The translations under genes were made by a program, and so were the position numbers. Below the pieces are notes generated by a model, which had not been told where the DNA came from, did not search any database, and was given only the letters and a program-made list of their open reading frames with translations. Below, in pieces: positions 24,370 to 30,811 of a DNA stretch of 35,369 nt (within the stretch, counting starts at the first letter, position 1; every line of letters begins with the position of its first letter). The stretch lies in the NCBI GenBank assembly GCA_035276685.1, contig DATELK010000059.1:1-35369 (forward strand). Direction: 5' to 3'. This DNA comes from JACVRN01 sp035276685. GTDB lineage: Bacteria; Acidobacteriota; Blastocatellia; Pyrinomonadales; Pyrinomonadaceae.

Positions 24370-24729
24370 TCAACCTATGCTCGTATGCTGCCCAGCATCG
24401 CCCTTCCTTACCCACAAGTTCAGGTACAGGAAAAGTGTCCAGGCGCAGAGCATTTTAATGGTGCGGCCGATAGTTCGAGAGATGGCGAAGGCCGGGGCAA
24501 CTTCTACCTCTATCTGCCAGAAGATAAGCAGCGAGGCGGCGGCTATAACTGCCTCTACCGACAGGCCCACAAGGAAGATGCCCATGAACTTGCCGAACCG
24601 GCTCTGGCTCCTGAAGGAATAGAACGCTATCAGGATGTCGGCAATGGCGTCCGAACAGGTCACGGTAAACCAGAAGAGGTGCAGGGCGCTGGCCGTGTGA
24701 AGGGCTTGAAAGAGTAGGTAAAGGATCAT
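24370..24729 (-). CDS. Small membrane protein of the lysis cassette (possible holin or antiholin)
   Basis: 119 residues with three hydrophobic segments, near 1-20, 48-70 and 90-106. These are separated by polar loops, ending in a short basic/polar tail. Its ATG overlaps the stop of the upstream membrane gene (ATGA), so translation is coupled. The position beside an endolysin and immediately upstream of terminase fits a holin-type gene. However, the length and three spans are not specific, and no class of holin is matched with certainty. Confidence 0.5.
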   Translation of the reverse strand: MILYLLFQALHTASALHLFWFTVTCSDAIADILIAFYSFRSQSRFGKFMGIFLVGLSVEAVIAAASLLIFWQIEVEVAPAFAISRTIGRTIKMLCAWTLFLYLNLWVRKGDAGQHTSIG

Positions 24730-25100
24730 TTTTTAATCTCGTTTCTAAGGTCGCTCACCTGCGTAACCAAGCTCTCCAGCACTTCGGTATGCTTGGCCTG
24801 CGCAGCCGTGTGCGCCTTGTTAATCTCGTCCCTCTTATCAAGCTCGTTAAGGAACTGTCTCAGTTCAGAGGCGCGAGTCCGACGGGCCTCTGCCACCTGC
24901 TCTGTAAGCGTCTGTTCAAATTTGGTGCGCTGCTCGTCAAGGCGAGCGTTCTGGCGTTCAAGGTATGGCAGGCCCTTTTTATAAAGCAGCCATAGGAGGG
25001 CCGCCAATAGGACTAAGGGCAGGCCCAGCTCCTTGAGCAGCGTTATCCAGATAGTTTCCGGCAGGGATTCCGGCCCCACCATGAACAGCAAATAAAACAC
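24726..25100 (-). CDS. Membrane-anchored coiled-coil protein (holin- or spanin-like)
   Basis: 124 residues. One transmembrane segment near residues 24-41 (LGLPLVLLAALLWLLYKKG) follows a short polar start. A long charged coiled coil then runs to the end (LERQNARLDEQRTKFEQ and onward). Proteins of this shape are common beside phage lysins, as holin-like or i-spanin-like proteins. The start is GTG at 25100 with GAGG about five bases upstream. It lies between a small exported protein and a further membrane protein within the lysis cassette. Confidence 0.5.
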   Translation of the reverse strand: MFYLLFMVGPESLPETIWITLLKELGLPLVLLAALLWLLYKKGLPYLERQNARLDEQRTKFEQTLTEQVAEARRTRASELRQFLNELDKRDEINKAHTAAQAKHTEVLESLVTQVSDLRNEIKK

Positions 25101-25110
25101 GCTTACCTCT

Positions 25111-25350
25111 TTACTCTGCGGGCAGGGCGTTGCGTCTCTTCAGGTATGAGCCTGAAATCCGATACATGACTCGCATCACTTTTTCGGTAGCCTTTTCGTT
25201 GCCTGAAATGACCTGCGGCATGTCGGGCGAGATTTCCGTCAGGAGGGTTCCCATCTCATCATCTCCGCCCGTAGTGTTTGCGTCACGACCGACGAGATAG
25301 CCGCCGACCATAGCCATTGCGAGGGGTAAAACTGATAGCCAATACTTCAT
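25111..25350 (-). CDS. Small exported or membrane-anchored protein in the lysis cassette
   Basis: 79 residues. The first 22 residues form a signal or anchor (YWLSVLPLAMAMVGGYLVG), and the rest is a polar domain with no cysteine. A GGAG ribosome site precedes the ATG. It sits between the endolysin and the coiled-coil membrane protein, so it may be the outer partner of a spanin pair or a lysis regulator. There is no lipobox, which argues against a classical outer-membrane spanin. Function unknown. Confidence 0.55.
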   Translation of the reverse strand: MKYWLSVLPLAMAMVGGYLVGRDANTTGGDDEMGTLLTEISPDMPQVISGNEKATEKVMRVMYRISGSYLKRRNALPAE

Positions 25351-25362
25351 CTCTGTTCTCCA

Positions 25363-25854
25363 TTAGCTGTAGAGGTTTCGAGCCTCTTTTAAGGTAAGCG
25401 CAGAAGTCTCCACATGCGCCACATCCCAACCGAAGGGCATCTTTATGCCTCTCGGTTGGTCAAGGTAGGTAGAGAGCGCAGTCCGCTGTGTCTTCGTCAG
25501 ACCGAAGTAGCCGCCCCAGTTAAGGCCATAGCGCTTCGCCGCCTGTCCTAGCGCTATCCAGAACTCGCGCACGGCAGACCATTGCAGGTCAGCGTCCACT
25601 ATGTCGGCGGCAAGCGATGCGGGCTTATCGCTTCGCTTGGCACAGTGGAAGCCCCATCTGACCTGAGAGCGGCCCTGTTGAAAAAGCTCAAGCTGGCGCT
25701 GGGGCGAGCGCCACACGTCTTTGGCCAGGAGGGGTCGCCATCCCTTCTCTTCAAGCTCTTCAATGACACGTAAGACGAGCCCGCGGATGGTCTTGTCTAT
25801 TAGCTCAAGGCGCTCTTTATTGGCCGCTTTTCGCTGCTCTTCATTCATACGCAT
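25363..25854 (-). CDS. Endolysin, M15-type peptidoglycan peptidase
   Basis: 163 residues. It has the VanY/D-Ala-D-Ala peptidase pattern: a helical start, DVWRSPQRQLELFQQGRSQV as the substrate-side helix, then GFHCAKRSD with the zinc ligand His70, LAADIV with Asp84, and a C-terminal WDVAHVE with His147 and Glu149. This is the known H...D...HxE zinc arrangement. The spacing between His70 and Asp84 is longer than in textbook members but is seen in phage lysins of this class. There is no signal peptide, so it would need a holin for release. It is the first gene of the lysis cassette. Confidence 0.85.
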   Translation of the reverse strand: MRMNEEQRKAANKERLELIDKTIRGLVLRVIEELEEKGWRPLLAKDVWRSPQRQLELFQQGRSQVRWGFHCAKRSDKPASLAADIVDADLQWSAVREFWIALGQAAKRYGLNWGGYFGLTKTQRTALSTYLDQPRGIKMPFGWDVAHVETSALTLKEARNLYS

Positions 25855-25884
25855 TCAAGTATACCGACCTCTAAAGATGTCATA

Positions 25885-26346
25885 TCACCTGTCCATTCCG
25901 AGCAGTACCATCTCCACAGCTTCGCGCTTATTGATAAGACCTTCCTCGCCTTCGTCGGGCCTGCTTCCCATGATTTGCCGATAGCGGGCCTGCTGCGCGG
26001 GCGAGAACTGAGAGCGCAGCTCGTCCACGTTCTTTCGAGTCACTTCTACTTTCTTAGCTTCCACGATTATCAATTTCCGTCGGGGGTAGTTATGAGGCTT
26101 GGCCTGTCCCGTGCAGCCGGCGCAGGCCCGCGTGTTGAGTCTGTACTTGGCTGAGACCTCGCGCGTGCGGTAGCAGGGCTGCCCGTCCCTCCGCCGAACG
26201 CAGAGCATTAACCAGTACCAGCCGCCTTCAACCGTGTAGCGAACAGGGTACAGAGGTATGAGGTCGCCGAACCGGTGGCCCATAAGGTTAGAGCGGAGCC
26301 ACTGGCGGCCCGCGCCTCTGATGTCTTTTTCTCCGGTAGCCATCAC
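25885..26346 (-). CDS. Phage protein of unknown function with basic middle region
   Basis: 153 residues. A short N-terminal region is followed by a segment with two cysteine-containing turns (MLCVRRRDGQPCYRTRE, then RACAGCTGQ). These could bind a metal or be structural. A basic stretch (KPHNYPRRKLIIVEAKKVEV) leads to a helical end. Two adjacent ATG codons (26346 and 26343) overlap the upstream stop (TGATG). A link to replication or late gene activation is possible from position between replication and lysis genes, but nothing in the sequence is diagnostic. Confidence 0.6.
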   Translation of the reverse strand: MMATGEKDIRGAGRQWLRSNLMGHRFGDLIPLYPVRYTVEGGWYWLMLCVRRRDGQPCYRTREVSAKYRLNTRACAGCTGQAKPHNYPRRKLIIVEAKKVEVTRKNVDELRSQFSPAQQARYRQIMGSRPDEGEEGLINKREAVEMVLLGMDR

Positions 26347-26591
26347 TGATTTTCGTCTGGAATCTCAAGTTCAAGCGAGAGCGCCTGCGGCGGCTCGTAT
26401 TTAGTGTCCTGGGCTATGAAAAGGTGCGCGCCGAAGAGCAGGCGTATAACTTCCCAGATGGAGAATTGCCAACGGGTGACTATGTAGCCATCGGCACGTA
26501 CTAGCACGGGCAGGTCTTCGGCTCCGTCGCTGGTAAGGACTCCGTGGCCTTTTAGCTTCTTCGGGTCAACTGGGTAAACTGGCGTCGGCAT
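26343..26591 (-). CDS. Small phage protein of unknown function
   Basis: 82 residues, mainly strands with one helix (QFSIWEVIRLLFGAHLFIAQD). The N-terminal 25 residues are Pro/Lys-rich. The pattern of a short beta segment followed by WEVIRLLFGA resembles small proteins seen in many phages, with no known role. It starts three bases after the stop of the upstream gene and overlaps the next gene by four bases, so it is certainly within the operon. Confidence 0.65.
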   Translation of the reverse strand: MPTPVYPVDPKKLKGHGVLTSDGAEDLPVLVRADGYIVTRWQFSIWEVIRLLFGAHLFIAQDTKYEPPQALSLELEIPDENQ

Positions 26592-26594
26592 GGC

Positions 26595-26876
26595 TCACCT
26601 TATCCTGTGGTCTGATTCGGTTAATGCTCGCAACTGCGGCCTGTCGGTCGTGAGTGAGACGGGTTGCATAGGCTTCCCTCCTGTCCATTGATAAAAGTAT
26701 ATGCAGCGTGATTCTTTAATCCGCTCCATATCTTCCTCAGATAATTCCCAACGTGACAGCAGACAGGTGCCGTGGTTAAGCGGGATGGTCGGGACAGTGA
26801 CAAACTCGTCCTGATGCTCCGCGATTTTAACCTCCGACCAATCCTCACCCGGCAGTACAGGGCTTTTCGGCTCCAT
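26595..26876 (-). CDS. Small phage protein of unknown function
   Basis: 93 residues from the second of two adjacent ATGs (26876), which is five bases from an AAGGAG ribosome site; the first (26879) would be two bases away. A longer frame to 26993 exists but overlaps two other genes and is rejected. The product has alternating strands (VTVPTIPLNHGTCLLSRWEL), then a helix, then CIYFYQWTGG. It is coupled to a 30-residue membrane microprotein whose stop overlaps this start. Function unknown. Confidence 0.6.
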   Translation of the reverse strand: MEPKSPVLPGEDWSEVKIAEHQDEFVTVPTIPLNHGTCLLSRWELSEEDMERIKESRCIYFYQWTGGKPMQPVSLTTDRPQLRALTESDHRIR

Positions 26877-26968
26877 CATTTCTCCTTCCGTTGCAAGTAA
26901 TGTGAGAGCGTAAGGATAGCTACAAGTAGAAGTCCTGCCATTGCTCCGACTGCTATCTCTCCGCTCAC
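26876..26968 (-). CDS. Membrane microprotein, 30 residues
   Basis: GTG at 26968 overlaps the stop of the upstream gene (GTGA), and its own TGA (26878-26876) overlaps the ATGATG start of the downstream gene. The product is a single hydrophobic span of about 16 residues (MAGLLLVAILTLSHYL), with an acidic start and a basic end (QRKEK), so it should insert with the N-terminus outside. Being overlapped at both ends, the frame is likely translated by coupling. Single-span peptides of this size occur in phages as regulators of lysis or membrane enzymes. No function is assigned. Confidence 0.55.
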   Translation of the reverse strand: MSGEIAVGAMAGLLLVAILTLSHYLQRKEK

Positions 26969-27669
26969 TTTCCGGCCCACTCTTCCGCGTCAATTAGCGC
27001 CTGGCTGATAACCTCGCCCGGCTTCAGGTTTCTGCGTTTGCACAGCCCCACGAGCGCACGGCGCGCTTCCTGAGTGATAGGGACGCCTTCAAGGTAAAAA
27101 GGCTTCTCCAGCTCCACGTGCTTCGAAGCATCCGGCTCTTCCTGTAGGGAGCGCACGTACGCGGAGAACTGGCGCGCGTTGTAGTTAGGGTCTTCATCCA
27201 ACTTATCCCGCGCGACCTCTATCGCCTTCGTCGGCTCGGGCGCGGCTAAGGCAATCTCGAAATATGCGCGAGATAAACGCCTGTCGCTGATTGCACAGGT
27301 TTCCCCGAAGGTGGAAAGTATCTGGCGGTCGCGTTGAATGGTTCGGAGTTCTACGCCGGCTTCAGCGGCGACGCGGACGAGGGCCTTCGTCACGCCCTGG
27401 CCGGTGGTGTCTTTGTGGCCACGGCCTCCGTTGAGTCGCTTGGCGCGCGTAGCAATCTCTTCGGCGAAGGCGGCGCGGATTCTCCAGGCGGTATCACCGA
27501 GAGCTTCGGCGGCCTGTATGCCCTGCACGAGTTGTTCATCCTCAAGGGTAGGGATGAGCAGGCGGGTGTCGCGCTCGAACGCTTCAAGGCCGTTGAAGAC
27601 CTGAAAGAAGTCCGAGGGGGTTAGTTGGGTAGGTGGTTTTTCTACGACGGCCGTATGCATACTGCTCAA
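26965..27669 (-). CDS. Putative DNA-binding protein of unknown function
   Basis: 234 residues from TTG 27669 (an ATG at 27660 is an alternative). The N-terminal part is helical. A segment near residues 100-123 (RVAAEAGVELRTIQRDRQIL) has the look of a helix-turn-helix. DPNYNARQFSAYVRSL follows near 160, and the C-terminal 40 residues (VPITQEARRALVGLCKRR, then LKPGEVISQALIDA) resemble a ribbon-helix-helix motif. A role as accessory replication or partition-type DNA-binding protein is plausible. The gene overlaps the upstream stop by four bases. Confidence 0.5.
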   Translation of the reverse strand: MSSMHTAVVEKPPTQLTPSDFFQVFNGLEAFERDTRLLIPTLEDEQLVQGIQAAEALGDTAWRIRAAFAEEIATRAKRLNGGRGHKDTTGQGVTKALVRVAAEAGVELRTIQRDRQILSTFGETCAISDRRLSRAYFEIALAAPEPTKAIEVARDKLDEDPNYNARQFSAYVRSLQEEPDASKHVELEKPFYLEGVPITQEARRALVGLCKRRNLKPGEVISQALIDAEEWAGK

Positions 27670-28322
27670 TGCTCTGCTTGGCTGACTAACTCTTCTGCGG
27701 CTTTCTTGACCAGCTCAATAGAGCCGGCGGGCGGGGCTTCGCCCCCTCTGCGCTCAAGCCACTGTTCGCGCGCGGTCGCGAAGGCCTGCGGTCGGCACGA
27801 CTGGCACGGGAGCGTGACGGATTCGCCGCTTGAAGGAAACCAGATTTCCTTTGTGCGTGCGTTATCACACGACCGGCAATCCGACAGGGCCTCCGCTCTT
27901 TGTTGGCCATCTTCGGCCCTTCCCTGTCGCTCCGCTATCATCGCGCCATAGTTCTGCTTGATGTCCATCGCGTTAATCGCGCGGTCTTTCGTATGATGGT
28001 CAATCGCATAATCCAGTGCGGCGTACAGCTCATTCGCGGGCACGGTACGAATAAGGGCATTAGTCCAGATTGAAATCACGCGCTCCTGTTCGCTGGGCAT
28101 CCCGTCCAGGCTCGTGCTTTCCGGTAGGGGCAGGTCAAAGAGCGTGTAAACCTCAAGAATGATTAGACTGACCGCCGCCGCGTATTCTTCCCTCTGCGCT
28201 TGCTCTAAGCTGTTGGGCTGTAGTGAGGAGCGCGTTTGCGTTGCGATTCTGTCGCGCGCTGCGCGCGGAGACGTTAGAGCCTCGCTGAAGCTGTCCATCT
28301 TGTTGGGGTCGTGCTTGTCCAT
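27666..28322 (-). CDS. Probable replication accessory protein (helicase-loader position) with zinc ribbon
   Basis: 218 residues. The central part is helical with VSLIILEVYTLFDLPLPE and WTNALIRTVPANELYAALDY. A zinc-binding pair CRSC (149-152) and CQSC (173-176) follows. The end is Arg/Glu-rich. It is encoded immediately after the initiator gene and overlaps its end by 170 bases, like lambda P after O, so it may recruit the host helicase. GAGAGG before ATG 28322 supports the long start despite the overlap, whose upstream coding sequence is a low-complexity tail. No sequence match to a known loader is recognised. Confidence 0.55.
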   Translation of the reverse strand: MDKHDPNKMDSFSEALTSPRAARDRIATQTRSSLQPNSLEQAQREEYAAAVSLIILEVYTLFDLPLPESTSLDGMPSEQERVISIWTNALIRTVPANELYAALDYAIDHHTKDRAINAMDIKQNYGAMIAERQGRAEDGQQRAEALSDCRSCDNARTKEIWFPSSGESVTLPCQSCRPQAFATAREQWLERRGGEAPPAGSIELVKKAAEELVSQAEH

Positions 28323-29166
28323 GTTCCCTCTCTTCCAATTCGGCGAATTTGTCCAGGTGCTTTTGGTCGCGGCAAATCAACTCAAGGTCGTCATAGACCT
28401 GCTGATGCTCGTTCTGGCCCATGTGATGAGGCGAGTATTTAATCCCACGTATCGCCTGCTTGACATAGTCCACATCGTTGCCGTCTTTCAGTCGGGCCAG
28501 CACAGCGCGCTTGCGCTTGTCGTCGAAGATGGTGCGCCCGTTTTTGCCCCTCTCGACTTTCCAGAAGTTAAAAATCTCAACGGCCTGCGCGGTGCGGGTT
28601 TGCGGCGGCGTCGGTTCGGCGTCAGCCGAGACGACAACTACCGGAGGCGAAGCCGTAGGTAGTGGTTCTTTAGGGAGTACCTTAGAGGGAGAACCTAAGG
28701 GAGTACCTTCGTCCGTCTCTGGTGTCACCCCACCCCCCTCCGCAGTGTCACCCCTGTCTCTCGTGTCACCCCCCGCTGGTATGTCACCCCCGGCTGTGGT
28801 GTCACCGGTGACATTCTGGCTTTTGCGGGAAAAGACCCGTGTCCGGGTTTCCTTCAGGAGGGACTTATGCTGCCAGAGCTTCTGAGGGTTAAGAGTGTAG
28901 AGCGTAGGCTTTCCGGGGCGCGGCTGCTCGCTGATGAGGCGGCATTCGACCAACAGGCGGAGGCAGCGCTGGACAGTCCTTTCGGACACTTCAAAGTCCT
29001 GCGCCATGTTAGGCACGCTCTCGAACCCCGAACCGCGACCGCAGCGCCTGGCGAGCCTTGCGTAGACCCGAAACTCAATAGCGGAGAGGCCGTAATCATC
29101 CAAAGCCGAGTGGATGAAAATCGGCAAGTCTTCTCTGCCGTCCTGAATTTCAGAAGATTGTCTCAT
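28153..29166 (-). CDS. Phage replication initiator with winged-helix domain (O-like)
   Basis: 337 residues. Residues of about 20-110 form a winged helix: YGLSAIEFRVYARLARRCG, then SERTVQRCLRLLVECRLI as the recognition region and TLYTLNPQKLW as the wing. A Gly/Asp/Thr-rich linker follows (about residues 120-155) with repeated GGDT units. A second helical domain holds EIFNFWKVERGKNGRTIFDD and AVLARLKDGNDVDYVKQA, as seen in phage replication proteins. The linker DNA carries the iterons. The tail of about 60 residues is low-complexity. The layout matches lambda O: N-terminal origin binding, iterons in its own gene, C-terminal helicase-loader contact. Confidence 0.75.
   Translation of the reverse strand: MRQSSEIQDGREDLPIFIHSALDDYGLSAIEFRVYARLARRCGRGSGFESVPNMAQDFEVSERTVQRCLRLLVECRLISEQPRPGKPTLYTLNPQKLWQHKSLLKETRTRVFSRKSQNVTGDTTAGGDIPAGGDTRDRGDTAEGGGVTPETDEGTPLGSPSKVLPKEPLPTASPPVVVVSADAEPTPPQTRTAQAVEIFNFWKVERGKNGRTIFDDKRKRAVLARLKDGNDVDYVKQAIRGIKYSPHHMGQNEHQQVYDDLELICRDQKHLDKFAELEEREHGQARPQQDGQLQRGSNVSARSARQNRNANALLTTAQQLRASAEGRIRGGGQSNHS
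28723..28813. other. Iteron array, candidate replication origin
   Basis: Five copies of TGTCACCCC or a close variant start at 28723, 28746, 28764, 28782 and 28800. The last four are exactly 18 bases apart. The last is part of a perfect 14-bp palindrome TGTCACCGGTGACA (28800-28813). The array lies inside the initiator gene and encodes its linker, as in lambda. No obvious AT-rich unwinding tract is adjacent, so the exact melting site is not seen. Confidence 0.65.
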
Positions 29167-29290
29167 TCCGTTTCGATAAGAGTGGGGAAGTGGGCGCGGC
29201 AGCGCCAGTTGCCCGGCATTGAATGAAAATTGACCCGTCTAAGCGGGTATCCCTGTCGCCGGGTCTCGTTTATACGCAACTAATCGCAGG

Positions 29291-29644
29291 TCACATTTTG
29301 CCCGTGACACTATCTGCGACTGCCTTCGTAGCAGGATTAGCCTGCACGCCGGCGCGCCCATCCCTCCGTGAGCGCGGGAACGCTCGCCTTTTGTGGCGAT
29401 TCCCCCGGCCCCGCGCTCTCTTATTCCCCTCACGTTTTGGGGAATGTCCATTGCCTTTAGCTTTCGGAAGTCGTCCGTGTTGAAAGTCAGTGATGATGTT
29501 GCCGCAGCAAGGGCAGGCTTCACCGAGATAGGTGTAATAAAGAGTCCGCTCGCACTTCTCGCAATTCGTGTAGTTGAAATCGCGCGGGGCTATGAGCAGG
29601 GCCGTCAGGATTCCGCGACCGTGGAAGCGTTGGCGTCTATTCAT
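29291..29644 (-). CDS. Small zinc-ribbon protein
   Basis: 117 residues. A compact zinc ribbon is visible: NCEKCERTLYYTYLGEACPC with Cys28, Cys31 and the cluster Cys44, Cys46, Cys47, followed by GNIITDFQHGR. The last 60 residues are very basic and Arg/Lys/Gly-rich (RARGRGNRHKRRAFPRSRR) and probably bind nucleic acid. The ATG overlaps the stop of the 43-residue gene upstream (ATGA). Overlapping frames on the same strand lack this motif and are rejected. Possible roles are DNA or RNA binding in early gene control. Confidence 0.6.
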   Translation of the reverse strand: MNRRQRFHGRGILTALLIAPRDFNYTNCEKCERTLYYTYLGEACPCCGNIITDFQHGRLPKAKGNGHSPKREGNKRARGRGNRHKRRAFPRSRRDGRAGVQANPATKAVADSVTGKM

Positions 29645-29772
29645 GCGCCCCCCCCCTGCTCTAAATGCAAAATCATTGCAAACTCGGAAACAAGCACCGC
29701 AGTCAAAGAGTTGGGATAAAGAAAACAGTAGACCTCAAGCTCTAGAGCCGCAGCGGAAAGTAATCGCCTCAT
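29641..29772 (-). CDS. Small protein, 43 residues, coupled to both neighbours
   Basis: ATG 29772 overlaps the stop of the upstream zinc-ribbon gene (ATGA) and its TGA (29643-29641) overlaps the next start. The predicted product (MRRLLSAAALELEVYCFLYP ...) is hydrophobic in the middle with a Gly-rich end. AGAGGGGG lies about five bases before the ATG. The double overlap is the main evidence that it is translated, though its composition is unremarkable and it could be chance. No function is recognised. Confidence 0.4.
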   Translation of the reverse strand: MRRLLSAAALELEVYCFLYPNSLTAVLVSEFAMILHLEQGGGA

Positions 29773-30029
29773 GACGCCCCCTCTTCTAAAGTGATTTCAC
29801 GCCGACGCGGCAGCTCTTCATCGCCGCATTCACCGCAGGCATAAGTTGTGGCCCCGCGCTCGCCCAACCATGCGCCACTATGACGAGACTGCTGTGAGCG
29901 AATGCCGGGGAATATCAGCACGTCATGGCCGGGACGAATCTTCTCGTCACAGTTAAAGCAGACGTGGGGGCGCGTGGCCTTGCGCCAGTAGGGCGGATTG
30001 GTGCGCTCTGCATATTTGCTTCTGGCCAT
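29769..30029 (-). CDS. Small phage zinc-finger protein
   Basis: 86 residues. Two CxxC pairs, CFNC (24-27) and CGEC (65-68), form a zinc ribbon with a long insertion that includes GHDVLIFPGIRSQQSRH. The N-terminus is basic. Small zinc proteins of this design are common in phage early regions but have no agreed function. It is the second gene of the leftward operon, starting five bases after the TPR gene stop, and overlaps the next small frame by four bases. Confidence 0.65.
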   Translation of the reverse strand: MARSKYAERTNPPYWRKATRPHVCFNCDEKIRPGHDVLIFPGIRSQQSRHSGAWLGERGATTYACGECGDEELPRRREITLEEGAS

Positions 30030-30034
30030 TTAAT

Positions 30035-30751
30035 TCAGAGCACCCCCACTTCTTCACGCATTGCTGCTGTTATCTTCCCTATCGTTGCCAAGACTTCAGG
30101 CAGCACGCCCGAATATCTGTGCGCTCGCAAGGTCTCAGCGGCCCGTGAAGCAATCACAAGCGCCTCGCCTAGCTTCCCGTCTCTAAGAAGCGCCTGCGCT
30201 CGCGTATGCTCGAATTGAGCTATAAGAGGTTCATCGCCAAGCGGCTTGGCGGCCTCTATCGCCAATGTTGCGTAGCGGAGCGCATCCTCAATGTTTCCGA
30301 TTTGAATACTGAGGTAGGCTATGCAGTTCTTTGTGCTGGCCAGCTCGCGCGTCGCGCCCGCCTGCTCGTAGCATTCGCCGGCTTCCTCGTAGAGCCGGAC
30401 CGCGCGACCGTTATACTCTTCGATTCCCTCATGCTCCGCGATGGTCTGCCACAACACGCCGAACGTGTGTCTATGATTGCCGATGAGAAGTTGATTAGAT
30501 GTTGATGGGATTAAGAACTCGGCTTCGGTCAGGGCTTGGATGGCATCGTAGAATCTTCCGGCCTTGCGCTCGACTATCCCCAGATTGCTCTTTATCCGCA
30601 GCCTTAACTCTGTGTCGTCGGATGCGGTCTTGGCCAGAGCATCCTTCAGGAACCCCCGCGCCGCGTCAACCGCCCCGACGCGCAGATATTCACTAAGCCG
30701 CTCTTTCAATTCGGCAGGTAAGAATTGAGAATCTTTTTGGGTCGTACTCAT
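30035..30751 (-). CDS. TPR-repeat protein, candidate peptide-responsive regulator
   Basis: 238 residues, almost entirely helical. Tetratricopeptide-like units are visible at about residues 48-81 (LRIKSNLGIVERKAGRFYDA), 92-130, 138-171 (TKNCIAYLSIQIGNIEDALR) and 176-209 (FEHTRAQALLRDGKLGEALV). There is no recognisable helix-turn-helix and no catalytic motif, so it is closer in shape to Rap-type TPR proteins than to the longer DNA-binding AimR type. It is the first gene of the long leftward operon and is divergent from the secreted repeat-peptide gene starting 60 bases away. From this I infer that it may bind the processed peptide and control early phage genes. The family call is good; the signalling role is inference. 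Confidence 0.75.
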   Translation of the reverse strand: MSTTQKDSQFLPAELKERLSEYLRVGAVDAARGFLKDALAKTASDDTELRLRIKSNLGIVERKAGRFYDAIQALTEAEFLIPSTSNQLLIGNHRHTFGVLWQTIAEHEGIEEYNGRAVRLYEEAGECYEQAGATRELASTKNCIAYLSIQIGNIEDALRYATLAIEAAKPLGDEPLIAQFEHTRAQALLRDGKLGEALVIASRAAETLRAHRYSGVLPEVLATIGKITAAMREEVGVL

Positions 30752-30811
30752 TTATACTTCGCTTCAGATTCGAGCGATGGTCGCCCGTCTCATTTCAAAG
30801 GAGAAAATCAA
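30752..30811. promoter_or_regulatory. Divergent control region between TPR gene and peptide gene
   Basis: Only 60 bases separate the two start codons. On the plus strand, TATACT (30753-30758) is a good -10 box, putting the peptide transcript start near 30765 and leaving a leader of about 47 bases before the ATG. A strong ribosome site AAAGGAG (30797-30803) precedes the peptide ATG by eight bases. An imperfect inverted repeat, TCGCT/AGCGA, spans about 30761-30779. A promoter for the TPR gene is not obvious here: TATAAA on the minus strand abuts its ATG and is too close. Confidence 0.5.

Noticed and set aside
29239..29523. 94-codon minus-strand frame overlapping the zinc-ribbon gene
   Set aside because: The alternative frame contains the cysteine pairs of a zinc ribbon and is coupled to its upstream neighbour; this one has no such support.
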